Source of the DNA: Punica granatum
Taxonomy: Eukaryota; Streptophyta; Magnoliopsida; Myrtales; Lythraceae
Direction: 5' to 3'
NCBI RefSeq assembly: GCF_007655135.1
Contig: NC_045130.1
Span: forward strand, 32,670,605 to 32,734,604
Length of the DNA: 64,000 nucleotides
Shown here: positions 58,911-64,000 of the stretch, in pieces
Layout of the letters: every line of letters begins with the position of its first letter
Position numbering within the stretch: the first letter of the stretch is position 1
Notes under the pieces: generated by a model
Told to the model about the DNA's origin: nothing
Database searches by the model: none
What the model saw: the letters and a program-made list of their open reading frames with translations, nothing else
Made by a program: the position numbers and the translations under genes

Positions 58911-59933
58911 TAGGGGTGTCAATTCGTGTCGTGTCGTATTTATACGTGTCGTGTCTAAACGGGTTCGTGTCATCGAAGTCATAACTCGTACACGATACGA
59001 TTATTAAACGGGTCAGGTTTTGGAAACCCGTACATGACACGTTTATATCCATGTCAACCTGTTTAGACACGTTTAAACCCGTTTATCGAAACGTTTTATA
59101 ATAGGTACACGTATACACGACACGATTATAACCGTTATCCAAACACGTTAACACGACTTGTTTATCCGAACAACCCGGTTACCCGGACACATTAACACGA
59201 CTTGTTTATTCGATTAACTTGTTTACCCGAATACATTAACACAACATGTTTACACGTTAACACGGAGATTGAGATGGAGGGGAGGGGGATGTGGATGGGG
59301 AAGAGGCGGGAGCCGCATTCCAGGGAGGCAGCGACGGCGAGGATGAGATCGAGCAGTGAGGCGCATTGGCAGGAGCGGGAGCCGGCGAAGCGATAGGCTT
59401 CGAAGGGGAGATGGTGGGAGTGGAGTCGGCGGCGAGCTTAGGAGCAAGGGAGGGCGAGATCTGAGGCGGATTTGCGGACAATGCGATGTGCACATAGAGG
59501 AGAACAATGAGAGCGAAGAAGCAGAATTTCGCCATTGATGGATGAGAAGAAGGAAATCAAATCGCAGATGAGATCTAAGGGAAGGTAGTAGAGAAGTAGA
59601 AGTGCGGTTATACTGTGTTTGATTGGGTGAAAGAAATGAAAGGAAATTAGGTTAGGGACTTAGGAACTTAGAGTTACATAAGGATATTTTGATAAATCCA
59701 AATACATAAACGGATTAACGGGTTACACGATTATAGTAACACGATTAAACATGTCTAAATAAACAGGTTTAATCATGTATAATCGGGTTACACAGGTTCA
59801 ACCCGGTAAGACACGCTTATTAACCGTGTTTAAATAGGTTGGACCCATTTAGATCTATTATAAAAAACGTCCAACCCAAACCCGTTTAACTCCGTGTCGT
59901 GTTATCGTATCGTGTGAAATATTGTCAACCCTA
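58911..59933. mobile_element. hAT-like element carrying a captured gene fragment
   Basis: Flanked by TAAATAAT (58,903-58,910) and TAAACAAT (59,934-59,941), an 8-bp duplication with one mismatch. Ends TAGGGGTGTCAATTCG and, reverse-complemented, TAGGGTTGACAATATT. The outer parts (58,911-59,264 and about 59,690-59,933) consist of repeated ACACGTTAACACGAC- and CCCGTTTA-like strings in inverted arrangement. The middle (about 59,265-59,690) is unrelated, GC-rich, and contains the start of an arabinogalactan-protein-like gene. No transposase is encoded, so it depends on another hAT element. Confidence 0.7.
59257..59535 (-). pseudogene. Arabinogalactan-protein-like 5' gene fragment
   Basis: A 92-codon frame beginning MAKFCFFALIVLLYVHIALS, a typical secretory signal peptide (cleavage probably near residue 20), followed by a region rich in Pro, Ala, Ser and Thr (SPSKPIASPAPAPANAP). 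This is the composition of classical arabinogalactan proteins, O-glycosylated cell-surface proteoglycans. The frame runs out at the junction with the transposon repeats at 59,257. It lacks the C-terminal GPI-anchor signal these proteins need, so it is truncated. Roughly 150 bp upstream of the ATG also look non-transposon and may be native 5' sequence. An independent small gene is possible but less likely. Confidence 0.6.
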
Positions 59934-59941
59934 TAAACAAT

Positions 59942-62197
59942 GAATGCAATGCCACAATGGCCAGAAAAGAAAATATACATGGTTTTTTTTTTGTGTTAGC
60001 TCTTTGGTTTATTGGGCTATATTTTGAACGAAATACTAATCATCAATTTATCCGTACTCTGTTGACGATGCAAACAGTTGAAACTTTTTCCGTTTTGGGC
60101 GTAACAGCAATGGTTTTGAAATTTTACAAAACTTATATATATGGTGGATATCTATGGGAAATCAATATTAAGAATTAAATACAAGGTCACCCAGTAGATA
60201 GATGAATATAATAAGTTTCTTTTTCATTCTTTTACTTATCAAAAAAAGAAACTCTTTTCCAAGTCAAGTGCAAATCAGATCTATAATTCCATCATATAAA
60301 CTCAATCGGAATATCGCATATATGTCTATAAATCTTAGTGTGATGGCTAGAAGTAAATCAAATCTCAATAGCATATTGACCTTTCTTAAAAGCATGACCA
60401 TAATAAAGTTAAAAACCATTCCATTTCCTGTTCCATGTGTAAAGACTCATGAAAACATGCCATTTTCCCTCTTAAGAGGTCCCTTTGTAGCAAACAGCAG
60501 ACGAAATGGCACGTAACATCAGGAGCAATAAAGCACAGGGAAAATGGGGGTACCTGTTTGCGGCGATTTCGGTAACTGGGTGCCGAATGACCATAGCCTA
60601 ACTGAATATCCATTCTCACTAACAGTTTGAAGGCGCACGAATATTGAATAAAATGAGGACGAAGAGAGGAGCAGAGGAAGCGAGAAGGAGCATACTTTTG
60701 TCAGTTTATGCTTTAGAGAGGACCAAGGGAATAGGTGCCATCTGGGAGTGGCCGAAAAGCATGATGCAGCAGCGAGTGTGTGTCTTTGGATGGTAGGGAC
60801 GTCGGCAAATACAAGCGCAGGGCAACATGGTGGGAGGACAGTCGACGGAGACCAGGCCGAAGGGCAGCACGGGGTAAGGTGGATGCTAGATTTCGATGGA
60901 CATGACTGGAGTACAGTAAAAAAAAAAAATGTAAATATAAGGCTTTTGCTGTTACAGCTCTAGCGATGAATATAGGTTAAGCAAAAAGGAGGATAAATTT
61001 GATTTTGCCATCTGATTTCACTTTCTTGTGTGAACGTTGCCCGCGGCAAAATGTGCCGTATCGAAAAAGTTTCTTTGGCCAATATGTAGCCTTTCTTTTT
61101 CATTTTTTTTTGCCAATATATTTAGTGAGAATGACAATTTTGATCTAACTAAATTATTATGCCACAATTAAAAAATATATCTAGTATGTTCACTGATCTT
61201 AAGTAATCAGTCACATAATAATTTTCAACTCAAAAATATGATCTATATAGATCCGATACATATATGATTTATGTTTTTATGCTACTATATATCTACATCG
61301 TTAATGGACAAGTTTTACCAGCAATATATGGATTTGAAATGAATGTAAATATTTCTTGGTCAAAGCAAGCTAATACATCAATCAGGATGTGTTTAAGTCA
61401 ATAGGCTCTCAGAATATTTTTAGGGAGTCACGATTCTCTACTGAGGAATTTGTAATTTAAGTTATTTATTACCCGATGCACCAACTGAAGCAATTTCTCA
61501 TCCTATGCTCCTTGCTCTTGATCTTTGATCTTAATATAATCAGTGTTTTTCTGCTCCTTATTCAAAAAATATTGTCGATAAAACAGTAAAAATGAATCTA
61601 AAAAAATAAATGTTGTGTTTGTTAACCTAATAGAGTTTGATTTAATTTAATTTACTTTGATTTCACGGGATAAAAATAAAAATAATTGAGAAAAATTTAT
61701 TATTAAAATTGAAGAAGAAGATAAAAAAGTAATGATTGTGTTGTTGAATTGAGGGAAAAGTAATGAATAGTTGAGGGAATTTAGTATTAAAAAAATAATT
61801 GTAATAATAGATACGAAAAAAGTATTTGAAAGAATGTATTACTAAATTGAAGAAAAAGATAAAAAAAGTAATAATTATATTGTTTAATTAAGGAAAAATA
61901 AAATAAAATAAAGTTAAATTTAACTTCTTTTCTCTTTTACAAATTAAATAAGGTATGATCTCGTTGAAATTATTTTGAAGGCTATAGATGAAAGATGAAG
62001 AAAAGCAAAGTAATTTAGTAGTGTATAAAAAGAGAAAGATATCATAATCGTATAAAAATAACAACTTTAAAAAGATAACGAAAAAATGGAAAAAAAATTT
62101 GGGGAAGAAATTAGAAATTGAAAGTAAGGAACACATGGCAAGATATATTATTGCAAGAGATTTGTTTTGGATGCGCACCATTTGTAATCAGAAGCCT
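59942..62197. other. Intergenic DNA with one MITE-related patch
   Basis: No convincing gene. About 61,610-61,930 resembles the reverse complement of the MITE at 10,424-10,732 (shared AATGATTGTGTTGTTGAATT-type strings) and is probably a degraded member of that family without clear ends. Small frames near 59,960, 60,200 and 60,750 match nothing. Confidence 0.45.
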
Positions 62198-62206
62198 AAT
62201 AATAGA

Positions 62207-63753
62207 CGGGTAATGCTACAGCAGTTGGTATCCAAAATAAATCGCTACGGTTATTTTATTCTTGGTTCTTAGATCTCTTTATTTAAGGTTCCGATCGAAC
62301 ATGTGTATTAAATTATTTTAGTTTAAAATTCAACCTTTATAATTTGACTATTCATTTTTTTTGCCACATATCTTTTTGTCGACTCTCGGTCTTGTTCGTG
62401 AACGAGCCAGATTCGTTTTGTATTAAACCGAATCGAATTGCACCGGTTCAATCAAATAAAAAATTATTTAATTAATTTAGAAAAAAAAATATTGTAGATT
62501 GTCTTCTCTTCCTCTTGTCCAATTGAACAAGGGACAATTGAACCCCATCATTCAATCTCTAAGTCGAAGACGATCAATGATGATCTCTAGGTGGTAATGA
62601 TCGTCTTCGACGTTGTCTATTGGGTTCAATCGTCTCTTGTTCGATTGGAGAAGAGCAAGAGAAGACGATCGATGACGATCTCGAGCTCGAAGACGATCTT
62701 CGAGGTCGTATGTTGGGTTCAATTTTCTATTATGGCTTTGAGTTGAAATTGTCTTGTACGCGCACACATATATATTGCGTTGTCCCTCTAATATTCTCGA
62801 AGGTTCAAAAAGTAGTGAGTGCCCTTAGAGATACTTTGTTCTCGACTAGATACCTGCTCGACCTAGGGCCCATCTGAATTGAACTTTCCAGTTATTTGGA
62901 TCTAGGAAGACAAATCGATATTGCAAGTGGCTCCACTTTCCAATTATCACCATTAGTATTATCGTTATTGTTACTCCCTAAAATTCTTTTTGTTGCTCTC
63001 AAATTTGCTTGATCTGATATTGAGTAGTTGCCAGAGAAGTCGTTCAAATTGAGTGTCAGTCATCGAGCCGGGCAATACTCAGCTCAGTTCCGATTAGAAT
63101 TTACTTTAATGAGTTTCATGGGAATATATATATATATATATATATATATCTCTATATGTATATATATATGACACAAAAATTGAAAATCTTAAAAGTAATG
63201 GAAAAAGAACCCCAAAAAAAAGAAGAAGAAGAAAAAATGTGAGAAATTAGCCGTACAAGTAGAGGGGAGAAGGGGCATAAAAATGGCTTCTTTGCGTCCT
63301 CTGTCCTAACAAAAGACGAAGAAGCCGATGGGTTTAATCGTCTCTTGTTTAATTGGAGAAGAGGAATAGAAGAGGAATAGAAATGGCTTCTTTGATTTAC
63401 AATGTATGATGGGTTTAATCGTCTCTTGTTTGATTGGAGAAGAGGAATAGAAGACCATGTACAATGTTTCTTTATTTTTTTTAAAGTAATTAAATTATTT
63501 TTTATTTGTTTGAACCGCTGCAATTTGATTCGATTTAATAGAAAACGAATTCGGCTTGTTCACGGGTGAGACCGGGAGTCGATGAAAAGATACGAGGCCG
63601 AAAACATAGGTAGTCAAACTATGAGGGGTTAATTTTAAACCAAAAGAATTTAAGACGCGTATACGATTAAGATCTTAAATAAAAAAATCTGATGATCAAG
63701 AATGAAATAACATTAGTGATTATTTTTTGGTACCAACTGCTGTAGTATCGCCA
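62207..63753. mobile_element. MULE-like element with ~65-bp inverted ends
   Basis: Ends CGGGTAATGCTACAGCAG and, reverse-complemented, TGGCGATACTACAGCAG are inverted repeats that continue (TTGGTA.C.AAAATAA, GTTATTT.ATTCTTG) for about 65 bp. Flanks AATAATAGA (62,198-62,206) and AATAATTGA (63,754-63,762) are a 9-bp duplication with one mismatch, as for Mutator-like elements. Inside, a unit around GGGTT.AATCGTCTCTTGTT.. and GATTGGAGAAGAG recurs near 62,625, 63,330 and 63,412. An (AT)n tract is at about 63,125-63,168. No transposase is seen. Confidence 0.6.
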
Positions 63754-63762
63754 AATAATTGA

Positions 63763-64000
63763 CTTCGATTATTCCAAGTTTGAGTGGCTTCGACATACTA
63801 AATAATAAACCTCTTCCAAACATGGATTTTCTCCCTTCACAAAATCTTGAATACGAAACCTTATTTCCGAAACATGCATCAAACCACTTTGCCTAATCCA
63901 CTTTGAACAACCCCAAAAAAAAAACTCTTTTTTTTTTATACTAGAAGATGGTGAATTTGATTAATGAAACAATGAGCAATTACTTTCTCGAAAAGGAAAA
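63763..64000. other. Window end, nothing recognised
   Basis: AT-rich sequence with no gene or repeat boundary visible. Confidence 0.4.

Noticed and set aside
62620..62877. 85-codon plus frame and its antisense partner
   Set aside because: It lies in repeated sequence inside a MULE-like element and has no known motif.

Overview
The window looks like nuclear DNA of a flowering plant, probably a dicot. Genes are spliced with canonical GT-AG introns, the background is AT-rich, and plant retrotransposons and MITE-like DNA elements fill most of the space. The wording of the retrotransposon proteins faintly recalls Myrtales such as pomegranate, but that is memory and was not tested. I see no tRNA, rRNA, CRISPR or organellar gene.

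Only two host genes look intact. One is a single-exon DUF538 gene on the minus strand (13,591-14,016). The other is a four-exon TOD1-like gene (DUF616 family) on the minus strand (20,275-23,995), whose exons join in frame to 462 codons.

The centre (24,392-46,159) is a nested structure. A small non-autonomous LTR element (about 580-bp LTRs, target duplication TATAT) has been split by a 20-kb Ogre/Tat-type Ty3-gypsy element lying on the minus strand (25,411-45,531, target duplication AGCGC). The Ogre element has nearly identical 3.9-kb LTRs, an extra ORF before gag, a protease followed by a G-patch, a putative intron between protease and RT, two RNase H domains, an intact integrase, and a 44-bp/131-bp higher-order tandem array in its 3' UTR. 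ORF1 and RT-RH-IN are open; gag-pro has four one-base frame breaks. A second member of the small LTR family is complete at 50,533-52,060 (target duplication GAGAC).

The left 12 kb holds older debris: a Ty3-type LTR with a hAT-like MITE inside it, a dead Ty1/copia pol, alternating inverted copia gag fragments, and a dead PIF/Harbinger transposase gene. The flanks carry hAT-like elements with 8-bp target duplications (3.8, 15.9, 48.2, 57.8 and 58.9 kb), long-TIR MULE-like elements (18.9, 56.2 and 62.2 kb), and foldback or Tourist-like elements (10.4, 11.7, 19.5 and 52.1 kb). The hAT-like element at 58.9 kb contains the 5' end of an arabinogalactan-protein-like gene, apparently captured.

I found no clearly new biochemical system. 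The most unusual parts are the young Ogre element (W-box palindrome in the LTR, higher-order satellite seed, pro-RT intron, clustered one-base gag-pro breaks), the gene capture by the hAT-like element, and the alternating copia gag repeats.
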